Of a stretch of 12,061 bases of DNA, positions 1 through 5,996 are shown piece after piece. The translations under genes were made by a program, and so were the position numbers. Under the pieces are notes generated by a model. That model was not told the DNA's origin. It worked only from the letters and a program-made list of their open reading frames with translations, and ran no database searches. Source of the stretch: Lachnospiraceae bacterium UBA6998 (GTDB lineage Bacteria; Bacillota; Clostridia; Lachnospirales; Lachnospiraceae). Location of the stretch: the NCBI GenBank assembly GCA_002448395.1, contig DJXS01000132.1:1-12061 (forward strand), read 5' to 3'. Within the stretch, counting starts at the first letter, position 1; every line of letters begins with the position of its first letter.

Positions 1-7
1 CCTCTGT

Positions 8-105
8 GACCTCTGGGGGACCTCTAAAGTTGACATGGGGACGGTTCTTCTGACAACTTTTTTCCAAAAGTTGTCAGAAGAACCGTCCCCATGTCAACAG
101 AGGTC
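8..105. repeat. Long perfect palindrome (33-bp arms) flanked by GACCTCT repeats
   Basis: Positions 29-61 and 66-98 are exact reverse complements (33 bp) around a 4-nt TTCC loop. After a 3-nt AAA bulge on one side, a further GACCTCT (19-25) pairs with AGAGGTC (99-105). A copy of the window's dispersed repeat core, GACCTCTGGGG, lies just outside at 8-18. The element starts 9 bp past the metallophosphoesterase stop codon, so it would fold at the 3' end of that mRNA. No U-tract follows on the minus strand, so it is not a classic intrinsic terminator. It looks like a REP-like or miniature mobile element; that is inference, and no transposase is present here. Confidence 0.85.
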
Positions 106-113
106 TCTTTCGC

Positions 114-860
114 CTAATCCAATATCTTCAGCGGCTTCCAGCGCAGGTAATCGCCGGACACGAGATGGTATTCCCGTCCTCGGTATTCGCCGTGGATGCT
201 GTCGTGGAACCTGCTCTCTCCATGGCTGTGAGCGTATATCACCTGCTCGGCGCCGTATTCCTCCGCCATATCCGTGAAGCCGCTTCTCTCTTCCAGGATG
301 CTGGTAGGCGGATAGTGCAGGAACATAATGAACTTGCGATATCCATCTGCCTTCGCCAGATCAAAAGATTTCCGAAGCCGCACCAGTTCTCTGGCCACCA
401 GTTTCCTGGCGTGCTCCTCCTCTTCTTCATCCCACCCCACGATCCTGCCGCGCCGGTCGATGTAGAATGGCCCCTCAAAAGTAAACCCCTTTGTCGCCAC
501 AATAGCGTAATCCTGGTAGGAGTCGTAGCTGTCCTGCACAAAGGTCAAGTCCGGCTTATACAGCTCATTGAGCATGCCCGTCTTCTTCACATCCCAGAAC
601 ATATCATGGTTGCCTCGTGTCAAAATCTTGCGTCCCGGCAGTTCACGGATATACTGGAGGTCCCGCTCGCATTCTGACAGGTTCTTGCCCCAGCTGTGGT
701 CGCCAACAAGGACCAAAGTGTCCTCTGGGGTCACTGTTTTGGCACAGTTCTTGCGGAACTTCTCTTCGTGGTTTTTCCATACCCGGCCGTGCAGCTGCCC
801 CGGTGCTTTCAGCACGGATTGGTAATGCAGGTGCAGGTCGCCGATCGCGTAAAGGCTCAT
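114..860 (-). CDS. Calcineurin-like metallophosphoesterase (COG1768-like)
   Basis: A 248-aa predicted cytoplasmic phosphohydrolase with no signal peptide. The two-metal phosphoesterase motifs appear in order: GDLHL (D8, H10), GDHSWG (D54), GNHD (N84, H85), FLHYPP (H182) and AHSHG (H211, H213). The order and the length of about 250 residues fit the family, which hydrolyses phosphomono- or phosphodiesters; the substrate cannot be read. The ATG at 860 is chosen because AAGGG lies 8 nt upstream and the motif then starts near residue 7, as usual. A GTG at 869 overlapping the SDR stop codon is an alternative that would add three residues. Either way the gene is translationally coupled to the SDR gene upstream. 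The stop codon abuts the palindrome at the window edge. Confidence 0.9.
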   Translation of the reverse strand: MSLYAIGDLHLHYQSVLKAPGQLHGRVWKNHEEKFRKNCAKTVTPEDTLVLVGDHSWGKNLSECERDLQYIRELPGRKILTRGNHDMFWDVKKTGMLNELYKPDLTFVQDSYDSYQDYAIVATKGFTFEGPFYIDRRGRIVGWDEEEEEHARKLVARELVRLRKSFDLAKADGYRKFIMFLHYPPTSILEERSGFTDMAEEYGAEQVIYAHSHGESRFHDSIHGEYRGREYHLVSGDYLRWKPLKILD

Positions 861-865
861 AATGC

Positions 866-1579
866 TCACCCTTCCGGCGTGTAAGTCCAGCCGTGGTCGT
901 CATGATAGATCATCAGCTTCGTCATCCCGCCGTCTATGCAGATATTCTCTCCGGTAATGAAGCTTGCTTTGTCGGAGCACAAGAACAGCACCATATTGGC
1001 GATATCCATCGGATTTCCGACCCGACCGGCCGGCTGCTGCAGGGCATCCGGGCCTTCATAAACTGTGTAGTCTGTGTCAATCCATCCGGGTGAAATGGAA
1101 TTCACCCGCACCTTGCCGGCAAAACTGACCGCCAGCGCATGGGTAAGCGCAGCGATTCCGCCTTTCGCGGCGGTATAGCTCTCCGTCTGCGGCTGGCTCA
1201 TCCTGTCGCGGGAGGACGAAATATTGATAACACAGGCTCCCTTCCTGAAATGCGGCGCAAACAGCTTGGCCAGATAGAACGGCGCGGTGACGCCAACACT
1301 CAGCGCATACTGGAATTCTTCATAGCTGCACTCGTCGATTCCCTTCATCAGCGGCAGCGCGTTGTTGATGAGATAATCGATGCCGCCGTCTTCGCTGATC
1401 ACTCTTTTGGCAAAATCTTCCAGGACCGCCTTGTCGGAGAGGTCCCCCACGTAGTGGTCTCCCGCTGCCTTATCGATCACATAGACCTTTACGCCTTCTT
1501 TGCGGAATTCGTCTGCAATACATTTCCCTATGCCGTGCGCACCGCCAGTGACTACGGCTGTTTTCTGTGTGCTGTTCAT
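866..1579 (-). CDS. SDR family NAD(P)-dependent oxidoreductase
   Basis: A 237-aa classical short-chain dehydrogenase/reductase of normal length. Visible are the cofactor motif TGGAHGIG (11-18), NNAL (72-75, the NNAG position), the catalytic Ser in NISSS (about 119-123), and YTAAK with Y135 and K139. The aspartate ending the second strand (VYVID, D36) suggests NAD(H) rather than NADP(H). The tail (ITGENICIDGGM) is typical of the family. The substrate is unknown: SDR sequence alone does not give it. The ATG at 1579 follows GAGGAGG at a normal distance. The gene runs directly into the metallophosphoesterase with about 5 bp between stop and ATG, so the two form a pair. Upstream lies a degenerate tandem-repeat array in place of an obvious promoter. 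Confidence 0.9.
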   Translation of the reverse strand: MNSTQKTAVVTGGAHGIGKCIADEFRKEGVKVYVIDKAAGDHYVGDLSDKAVLEDFAKRVISEDGGIDYLINNALPLMKGIDECSYEEFQYALSVGVTAPFYLAKLFAPHFRKGACVINISSSRDRMSQPQTESYTAAKGGIAALTHALAVSFAGKVRVNSISPGWIDTDYTVYEGPDALQQPAGRVGNPMDIANMVLFLCSDKASFITGENICIDGGMTKLMIYHDDHGWTYTPEG

Positions 1580-1644
1580 GGTCTGGCCTCCTCAATATGA
1601 ATTTCTGTGAGTGTAAACTGCCCGTTTTGAGGTTTTGTTCCCTG

Positions 1645-1913
1645 TCCTTTGATTCCTGGCTCCACTAAAACCTTTGAATTCTTTAATTTAGTCGTAAGGT
1701 TTCTGCAGTTCGCCCCACTTAAAAGCTTTGTTTCTTGGCTTTCGTCGGAAGATTTTCGGGACTCGATTACACTAAGAAGCTTTATCACCTGGCTTTAGTC
1801 GGAATACCAGCTGGTTTCTTCCCGTACTAAAGACATGAAAATCAAGTTCTTGGCGGAATGGTCCCCACCAAAACCCTCCGCCAAAACTTCATAGTAATAG
1901 CACTTCGTCGGAA
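1645..1913 (-). repeat. Degenerate five-unit tandem array, period about 54 bp
   Basis: The roughly 370-bp gap between the SDR and Smr genes holds no convincing gene but is repetitive. Read on the minus strand, five units begin with TTCCGAC or a variant at 1913, 1858, 1804, 1750 and 1697, giving periods of 55, 54, 54 and 53. The units starting at 1804 and 1750 match at 28 of the first 35 positions. The 1697 unit matches the 1750 unit at about 23 of 35. The outer two are more decayed but keep TTCCG and a TTTAGT/TTTTGG block. Within a unit the blocks near ACTAAAG and CTTTTTAGT are inverted, so each could fold into a weak hairpin. The period is not a multiple of three, arguing against coding. Confidence 0.65.
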
Positions 1914-1950
1914 CCGCCCTAATTAATTCTGAGATCACATCTTTTCATCT

Positions 1951-2199
1951 TTAATACAATTCCTTAAGCACCAGCACTGTGATCCCCGGATTGTCGCCCG
2001 GAATGATCCGCTTCACCTTTTTCTCATACCGATACCAGTCATATATCATGGACCGCAGACTAGTGCCGCGGTTATACCCGTGGATCAGCTGCAGCTGATA
2101 GGTCGTCGGCCCTGCGGAAGCCAGGGCTTTATCAATAACCTTCATGGCTTCTTCCTGCCGCAGACCGTGGAGATCGATTCTTACAAAAGCTTCACTCAT
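1951..2199 (-). CDS. Small stand-alone Smr-domain protein
   Basis: An 82-aa protein that is little more than one Smr (small MutS-related) domain. It shows the DLHGL motif (9-13), the central HGYNRG (40-45, the HGxGxG position) and a C-terminal NPGITVLVLK strand. Smr domains in other proteins bind or nick nucleic acid, in MutS2, ribosome rescue and RNA cleavage. Here the second motif is altered (Tyr-Asn between the glycines), so activity is uncertain. The ATG at 2199 has AAGGAAG about 6 nt upstream. The protein is not fused to MutS2, and the neighbours give no hint of role. The upstream gap of about 145 bp is filled by four copies of the dispersed GACCTCTGGGG repeat, so its promoter, if it has its own, lies in or between them. 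Confidence 0.8.
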   Translation of the reverse strand: MSEAFVRIDLHGLRQEEAMKVIDKALASAGPTTYQLQLIHGYNRGTSLRSMIYDWYRYEKKVKRIIPGDNPGITVLVLKELY

Positions 2200-2238
2200 T
2201 TGATCTTCCTTTCTGATTGCTCCGCCTCACGCCGGGTG

Positions 2239-2348
2239 CAAACTACCCCAGAGGTCGATTTGCGACAAACCACCCCAGAGGTCGTTTTTCCACACATGGG
2301 GACAAACTACCCCAGAGGTCGTTTTGCGACAAACTGCCCCAGAGGTCA
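2239..2348 (-). repeat. Four direct copies of the GACCTCTGGGG repeat
   Basis: Four 19-bp copies (plus-strand form CAAACTACCCCAGAGGTCG, with small changes) sit at 2239-2257, 2266-2284, 2303-2321 and 2330-2348. Start-to-start distances are 27, 37 and 27 bp. The two short spacers carry TTTGCGA, giving a small TTTGCGACAAA inverted repeat with the next copy. The longer middle spacer contains CATGGGGAC, which also occurs in the large palindrome at 34-42, linking the two repeat types. The last copy supplies the TGA stop codon of the prephenate-dehydratase-like gene (2346-2348). Confidence 0.85.
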
Positions 2349-3395
2349 CTTTTTCTCGACGGACCGGAATTTCCCGACCAGCCTGACTTCCTCAAGATTG
2401 CTGATCCTGTCAAGTTGCTCCTGTGTAATGCCGCCTTCGCTCTCCACCTCGATCACATAGAAATAGGAGCCCAGCTCGCTTCCTTCCGGCCGATCGTGCA
2501 GCGTCACGAGCTCAACGCCGGAATCATGGATCTCGACGATGATGTCATCGATGCGGCCGGCCTTGCAGGTCGCCACAAAGACTGCCCGCGGGAACTCTTC
2601 GCCTTGGGGCTCTTTTGCCGAAAGAACATAGAACCTGGTCTTGTTGGCATCTGTGATCTGCACGTTCTCTGCCAAAACATCGAGCCCGTAAAGCCCTGCC
2701 GCCCCAGGCGCCGCGATCGCGGCTATGGACTTATCCTGCTGCTCGGCGACATATTCAGCTGCAGCTGCAGTGCTCGCCTTCTCTTCTGTGACCGCGTCCG
2801 GAAGATGCTCCTTACGCCATGTTTCGCTCTGCTTGATTCCCTGCGCGTGGGAACAGACTGTCTTGATATCTTCGATCGCGGCTCCGGGCACTCCCATCAG
2901 TGTCTGGCTGATCGGGAGGATGACCTCCCCAATCACAAAAGCGTTATTTTGCTTGATCAGCGCATCCACATAATTTGTCACCGCGCCGCCAAGTGTATTC
3001 TCCTGCGGAATCACTGCATAATCTGCTGTTCCGTTCATGACATCAGCGATTGCTTCATCCACAGTTCCCTTCGGCATCATAGTCTTTGCTTCCGGGAAGA
3101 AGAACATAGCCGCCTCTTCTGTATATGTGCCCGCCGGTCCGAGATAGCTGACAGAGGCATCTGCGATGAGGATCGAACTTTCGCCGGAGTCTGGAGTATC
3201 TGCAATGGCAGATTCATTATTACCGGCTTCGTCAGTGCCGGCAGTTTCAGGTGCCGCTGTGCCGGTCTTTTCCTCGTCTACTGTTTCAATGGCCGTCGTG
3301 CTGTCTTTTGACACACCGGCAGAATTCCCGCATCCGGCCAGACCGATGCTGCCTGCGCAAAGCAGGATGAGTAGTGTTTTATTCAGGTTTTTCAT
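2346..3395 (-). CDS. Prephenate-dehydratase-like lipoprotein (PDT + ACT domains)
   Basis: A 349-aa protein with a lipoprotein signal peptide (lipobox LAGC, Cys22). A low-complexity acidic linker (about 23-78) follows, then a prephenate dehydratase domain: YLGPAGTYTEEAA (84-96), IPQENTLGG (129-137), SHAQG (182-186) and NKTRFYVL with the catalytic-type Thr253 of the TRF motif. An ACT domain spans about 270-345, with HDRP (300-303) at the place of the phenylalanine-binding ESRP motif. Known PheA-type enzymes are cytoplasmic and make phenylpyruvate from prephenate. A membrane-anchored extracellular version is odd and could be a ligand-binding or sensing derivative, since the PDT fold resembles type 2 binding proteins. 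The ATG at 3395 follows GAGGAG. The stop codon lies inside a repeat copy. Confidence 0.85.
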   Translation of the reverse strand: MKNLNKTLLILLCAGSIGLAGCGNSAGVSKDSTTAIETVDEEKTGTAAPETAGTDEAGNNESAIADTPDSGESSILIADASVSYLGPAGTYTEEAAMFFFPEAKTMMPKGTVDEAIADVMNGTADYAVIPQENTLGGAVTNYVDALIKQNNAFVIGEVILPISQTLMGVPGAAIEDIKTVCSHAQGIKQSETWRKEHLPDAVTEEKASTAAAAEYVAEQQDKSIAAIAAPGAAGLYGLDVLAENVQITDANKTRFYVLSAKEPQGEEFPRAVFVATCKAGRIDDIIVEIHDSGVELVTLHDRPEGSELGSYFYVIEVESEGGITQEQLDRISNLEEVRLVGKFRSVEKK

Positions 3396-3428
3396 AATCT
3401 ATCTCCTCACACACTATACTATATATGG

Positions 3429-3475
3429 AAGCGGCGATGTATCTTGCTGACTAAACTGCAAGGACACCGCCGCTT
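3429..3475. other. Two-step hairpin between the two lipoprotein genes
   Basis: AAGCGGCGATGT (3429-3440) pairs with ACACCGCCGCTT (3464-3475) over 12 positions with one G-U or A-C wobble. Inside it CTTGC (3443-3447) pairs with GCAAG (3458-3462). On the plus strand TTTTT follows, giving an intrinsic-terminator shape, although no plus-strand gene ends here. On the minus strand it lies between the L,D-transpeptidase stop and the next gene's start, with no U-tract after it. Possible roles are a partial terminator, a leader structure or a block on antisense transcription. Confidence 0.6.
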
Positions 3476-3549
3476 TTTGTGTCAAAATCATGTTTCTTGT
3501 TTATCTGTTGGTGTTCCCGGCCAAGTATTACCGGGCCGTTATTTTCAAC

Positions 3550-4329
3550 TTATCTTTCCAGCGGCCAGGTGCTGCCGGGCCAGTCAGCGCCGCCGGACAG
3601 CGCCTCATAGGTGTTGATCACGACAGCCGTGTTCTCGTCAACGTGCTGCATGACATATTTCATGTGGTCCTCCGGAATGGCTACGCAGCCTCCGGTAAAG
3701 GGCTTCGCAGGGCCAAAACAGTGCAGGAAGATCGCAGAACCAAGCCCCGGCGTTCCCGCCTCGTTGTAACTGATGTTCAGGCAGTACTGGTAGTGATAAA
3801 TGTAATCGATGATGTGCTCGGAATCGCCGCTCGCGAGGTCGAGATCGGGCAGATCCTTGATATTCACAAGCTCATTGTAGTGGAAACCTTCGCGCGGGTC
3901 GCCGGACCAGTAAGTATCCTGGTCGACCTTCACGTAAGGAATCGCGCAGCCCGGATCATCCGCAATTCCGAAGGCGCGGTTGAAATGGAAAACGCCGGTC
4001 GGTGTTTTGGCATCTCCTTCTTTGGTCTTGCCGAGGCCGTTTTTGCCGATAAAGCCAGGGGTTGTCATGACCATCTTCCAGGTGCCGTCCGCCTGCTTTT
4101 CGTGCAGGGAGACCCAGGCATCGGTAGCCGTTTCGCTAAATGCTGCTACGATCAGCATCTGATCGGCGGTCGCGGCGGCATCCAGATTCGCCACCCATTC
4201 GGGAGAGTCCGTTTTAATCCCTTTGTATTCGGATTTCTTTGAGGCGTTGCTGCCGCATGCTGCGAGACCTGCGGCCAGAACCAGCGCTAATACTATCGCT
4301 AAGATTCGATTTATACTTCTCATTTTCAT
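3550..4329 (-). CDS. L,D-transpeptidase (YkuD) lipoprotein
   Basis: A 259-aa predicted surface lipoprotein: basic N-terminus, hydrophobic stretch, lipobox LAAC with Cys25, then a Lys/Ser-rich linker. The C-terminal YkuD catalytic motif is H203 followed by TGGC with nucleophile Cys215; the usual Ser before GC is Thr212. The family forms 3-3 peptidoglycan cross-links or attaches proteins to the wall, though some members act only as hydrolases or precursor-modifying enzymes. The sequence PTGVFHFNRAFG matches the normal family opening. The ATG at 4329 has AAGGAGG 11 nt upstream; a second ATG two codons later is too far from it. A copy of the dispersed repeat lies about 36 bp upstream of the start. 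Confidence 0.87.
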   Translation of the reverse strand: MKMRSINRILAIVLALVLAAGLAACGSNASKKSEYKGIKTDSPEWVANLDAAATADQMLIVAAFSETATDAWVSLHEKQADGTWKMVMTTPGFIGKNGLGKTKEGDAKTPTGVFHFNRAFGIADDPGCAIPYVKVDQDTYWSGDPREGFHYNELVNIKDLPDLDLASGDSEHIIDYIYHYQYCLNISYNEAGTPGLGSAIFLHCFGPAKPFTGGCVAIPEDHMKYVMQHVDENTAVVINTYEALSGGADWPGSTWPLER

Positions 4330-4350
4330 AGTGTTTCTATCCTCCTTGAC

Positions 4351-4522
4351 ACATAATATGGCAACAAACCACCCCAGAGGTCGTTTGATCCCCTGGGCCT
4401 CTTCCGCTGCGCTTTCAGAGGCAGGTGCTGTATTCGCTGCGCCGCATCCGTACAGAGGCAGGGCCCGCGATTGCTGCCGTCATGATCATTGTTATAAGTC
4501 TCCTTGCATGTTTGTTAATCAT
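4351..4522 (-). pseudogene. Broken lipoprotein gene, coupled to alpha-CTD gene and cut at a repeat
   Basis: An ATG at 4522-4520 overlaps the TGA of the alpha-CTD-like gene (ATGA), with AAAGGA 6 nt upstream. It reads MINKHARRLITMIMTAAIAG, a classic basic plus hydrophobic signal start, but then hits a stop about 15 codons later (after MRRSEYSTCL). Removing one base in the GGGCCC run (4461-4466) gives LPLYGCGAANTAPASESAAEE, a lipobox Cys and the usual Ala/Ser/Glu linker. The reading then runs into the repeat copy at 4365-4383 and ends soon after. This appears to be the dead N-terminus of a lipoprotein gene that was third in the operon, with the mature domain lost. A sequencing error could explain the frameshift but not the truncation. 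Confidence 0.6.
4365..4383 (-). repeat. Dispersed GACCTCTGGGG repeat, single copy
   Basis: The plus-strand reading is CAAACCACCCCAGAGGTCG, identical to the second copy of the 2239-2348 cluster. It lies between the broken lipoprotein gene and the L,D-transpeptidase gene, exactly where the lipoprotein-like coding signal stops. Confidence 0.85.
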
Positions 4523-4875
4523 TTGATGTCCTTTCCGTTTAGTTCATCGATTCTTGCAAGATACTTCTTTTTTCCTTCGTCAGACAAAAGAGAGAATTGA
4601 TACTCCATGAGAGCCGTCATGATCTCATCCGCGCTCCTTATGCCGAGATTTCTTATATGCAAGAGATCGGTTCTATTGTCAATGCGATTTACAATATTAC
4701 CTACGTTCCTGATCCCTGCTCTCCACAGACAATTATAAGAACGCACAGAAAGTTCCAGATTATCCAGTGGTGTCTCCATAAATTCCTCCCCCAGATAAAC
4801 AGGGAAGCGGAATCTCTTCCCGTACTTTCTGTAGATGTCGTCAAACTCCCTGAAATTTCTCCTTCTCTGTTCCAT
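4519..4875 (-). CDS. Stand-alone RNA polymerase alpha-CTD-like protein
   Basis: A 118-aa protein whose middle (about 36-92) matches the RNA polymerase alpha C-terminal domain: LDNLELSVRSYNCLWRAGI, then DLLHIRNLGIRSADEI. Counterparts of E. coli alpha DNA- and activator-contact residues are present: R265 (R45), N268 (N48), C269 (C49), G296 (G78), K298 as Arg80 and S299 (S81). The K271 position is Trp51. There is no alpha N-terminal assembly domain, so it cannot build polymerase. It could bind AT-rich DNA or compete with or assist the true alpha-CTD; that is inference. The ATG at 4875 is chosen for AAGGAG 6 nt upstream. It starts inside the end of the Lrp gene (35-bp overlap) and its stop overlaps the next start, so translation is coupled on both sides. 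Confidence 0.82.
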   Translation of the reverse strand: MEQRRRNFREFDDIYRKYGKRFRFPVYLGEEFMETPLDNLELSVRSYNCLWRAGIRNVGNIVNRIDNRTDLLHIRNLGIRSADEIMTALMEYQFSLLSDEGKKKYLARIDELNGKDIK

Positions 4876-5317
4876 ATCCGTCTCCTTCTTCCGCATGCTT
4901 TAGATCCGACAGCAAAATATGCCATGAGATCTTGCGGATTCCTTTCGTATGGTTGAACAGATATGTCACATGGGATTCCATGGTCGATTGATTGCGGCTG
5001 CGACCGACGCAGTGGATCCGGCAGTCTCCGGTTGTGCTGTAGATCTGCTCGAGCTCCTTGTCGGCCGTCAGTGTTTTGACAACAGCGGCGTACTCCTCCG
5101 GAATCGCTTCGATATCGATGATGTACCGAAGGCCCCCTCTCGTCTTCTCCTCGTCGATGACTGTATGGTAGCCTCTGATAACGCCGTCCTTTTCCATCGA
5201 ATCCATGCGCTTTTTGGCAGAAACCCGGGAGATCCCGACCGCTTTCCCGATATCGGAATAACTCATGCGGGCGTTTTCCCGGATCAGTTCCAGTATTCTC
5301 TGATTAATCGGATCCAT
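4841..5317 (-). CDS. Lrp/AsnC family transcriptional regulator
   Basis: A 158-aa regulator of normal family length. The N-terminal winged helix (about 1-60) begins MDPINQRILELIRENARMS and has the recognition helix around ISRVSAKKRMDSME. The C-terminal RAM/AsnC effector domain (about 65-145) carries STTGDCRIHCVG, the usual TGxxD-type turn. Such proteins form dimers or octamers and respond to amino acids. The ATG at 5317 (rather than a codon nine residues upstream) is chosen because GGAGG lies 6 nt before it. The gene is first in a tight operon with the alpha-CTD-like gene and a broken lipoprotein gene, so it may control them or itself. It is transcribed away from the Fur-box operon across a shared region of about 320 bp. 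Confidence 0.88.
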   Translation of the reverse strand: MDPINQRILELIRENARMSYSDIGKAVGISRVSAKKRMDSMEKDGVIRGYHTVIDEEKTRGGLRYIIDIEAIPEEYAAVVKTLTADKELEQIYSTTGDCRIHCVGRSRNQSTMESHVTYLFNHTKGIRKISWHILLSDLKHAEEGDGYGTEKEKFQGV

Positions 5318-5477
5318 AATTGCCTCCAAAAGCGTAAACCTCATTAATGCGAAATACCTGTTCTCAGTAACATACAGTGTCGACTCTGTAAGAAAAGTGT
5401 ACTAAAGCTGCAGGAGTCTTACAATATCGCGGATTTCAAAACGAATATCAATAGTTACATTTTGTCCGACTAATTAC

Positions 5478-5486
5478 ATTATATCA
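5478..5486 (-). promoter_or_regulatory. Extended -10 promoter for the Lrp/alpha-CTD operon
   Basis: Read on the minus strand, TGATATAAT gives a consensus -10 (5478-5483) with a TGn extension (5484-5486). No good -35 is seen at 17 bp, which is common for extended -10 promoters. It implies a leader of about 150 nt before the Lrp start. The leader contains TGTAAGA/TCTTACA arms (about 5387-5423) that could pair weakly. Confidence 0.55.
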
Positions 5487-5560
5487 TATCGTTTCGTTCC
5501 TTTAACCAAACATTTAGAGAATGGACACAGGACCTCCGGGTTAGTACATTTAAACCTTTT

Positions 5561-5576
5561 CGGAGTAGAATCTCCG
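5561..5576. promoter_or_regulatory. CGGAG-N6-CTCCG inverted repeat in divergent region
   Basis: Perfect 5-bp arms around TAGAAT lie just upstream of the extended -10 of the membrane protein/ATPase operon. It may be a regulator site or chance. The rest of the 5318-5640 gap holds only promoter-like AT-rich sequence and no gene. Confidence 0.3.
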
Positions 5577-5586
5577 ATTTGCTTCC

Positions 5587-5613
5587 TGTTATGATTAAGG
5601 ATAATGATTTTCA
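5587..5613 (+). promoter_or_regulatory. Extended -10 promoter overlapped by Fur-type box
   Basis: TGTTATGAT (5587-5595) is an extended -10. Positions 5599-5613 (GGATAATGATTTTCA) match the Firmicutes 7-1-7 Fur box TGATAATnATTATCA at 12 of 14 defined positions. The box would cover the expected transcription start, a repressing position, 27 bp before the start codon of the first gene. This suggests iron (Fur) control; PerR or Zur boxes fit less well. Confidence 0.6.
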
Positions 5614-5640
5614 ATTGCGTAAAGCAGAATGGAGGTTAGT

Positions 5641-5937
5641 ATGTTTGATATCAAGTGGAAGAACTGCGGATGGCTGGGAGCCGGAATCCTTCTGGGTTCT
5701 TACGGACTCCGTATTTTGACGAGCAGAGACGCGAAGAAGGCGTATACACACGGAACTGCGGCAGTATTTCGCATGAAGGATGAGGTATTAAAGGATGTTT
5801 CCCTGATCCGCGAGAACTGCGGTGACATTGCGGCAGAGGCTAAGGAACTGAACGAAAAGCGCCAGGCGCAGGATGAGGCGCGGCAGATTGAGGACGCCAA
5901 GGCGATCCTGGCAGCTGCGAATGAGAGCGCAGAATAA
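5641..5937 (+). CDS. Small single-pass membrane protein (DUF6110-like; FezA/PacL-like partner of the ATPase)
   Basis: A 98-aa protein. Residues about 9-27 form one glycine-rich membrane helix (GWLGAGILLGSYG, GxGxxxGxxG pattern). The rest is predicted helical and charged, with DIAAEAKEL near 62-70 and an Ala/Glu-rich tail without a His/Cys metal motif. The layout (glycine-rich helix, then AKKAYTHGTAAVFRMKDEVL, then DIAAEA) recalls DUF6110 proteins and the mycobacterial PacL (DUF1490) partners of the zinc ATPase CtpC. It also fits FezA-type proteins of ferrosome loci. These links are from memory, not a search. The ATG at 5641 follows GGAGG at 5 nt; the in-frame ATG at 5629 overlaps that site and is rejected. 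The gene lies 59 bp before the ATPase gene and behind a Fur-type box. Confidence 0.8.
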   Translation: MFDIKWKNCGWLGAGILLGSYGLRILTSRDAKKAYTHGTAAVFRMKDEVLKDVSLIRENCGDIAAEAKELNEKRQAQDEARQIEDAKAILAAANESAE

Positions 5938-5996
5938 AGGCTTTTGCACCCTGATCGTCAGAGTGTTAAGCGATAGAGAAAAAAGTGTGAGTTAAT

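Noticed and set aside
35..277. 80-codon plus-strand frame beginning in the large palindrome
   Set aside because: It starts inside the palindrome arm and runs antisense to the phosphoesterase; no coding support.
1576..1788. 70-codon minus-strand frame running into the SDR start
   Set aside because: It lies in the 54-bp tandem array, whose period is not a multiple of three, and has no good ribosome site or family match.
2239..2348. Short CRISPR-like array
   Set aside because: Only four 19-bp repeats with near-identical 8-bp or 18-bp spacers and copies elsewhere in both orientations; no cas gene. A dispersed repeat explains it better.
2217..3311. 364-codon open frame on the plus strand opposite the prephenate-dehydratase-like gene
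   Set aside because: It is an antisense shadow: the minus frame has full family motifs, a signal peptide and a ribosome site, while this one starts in repeats and has no recognisable domain.
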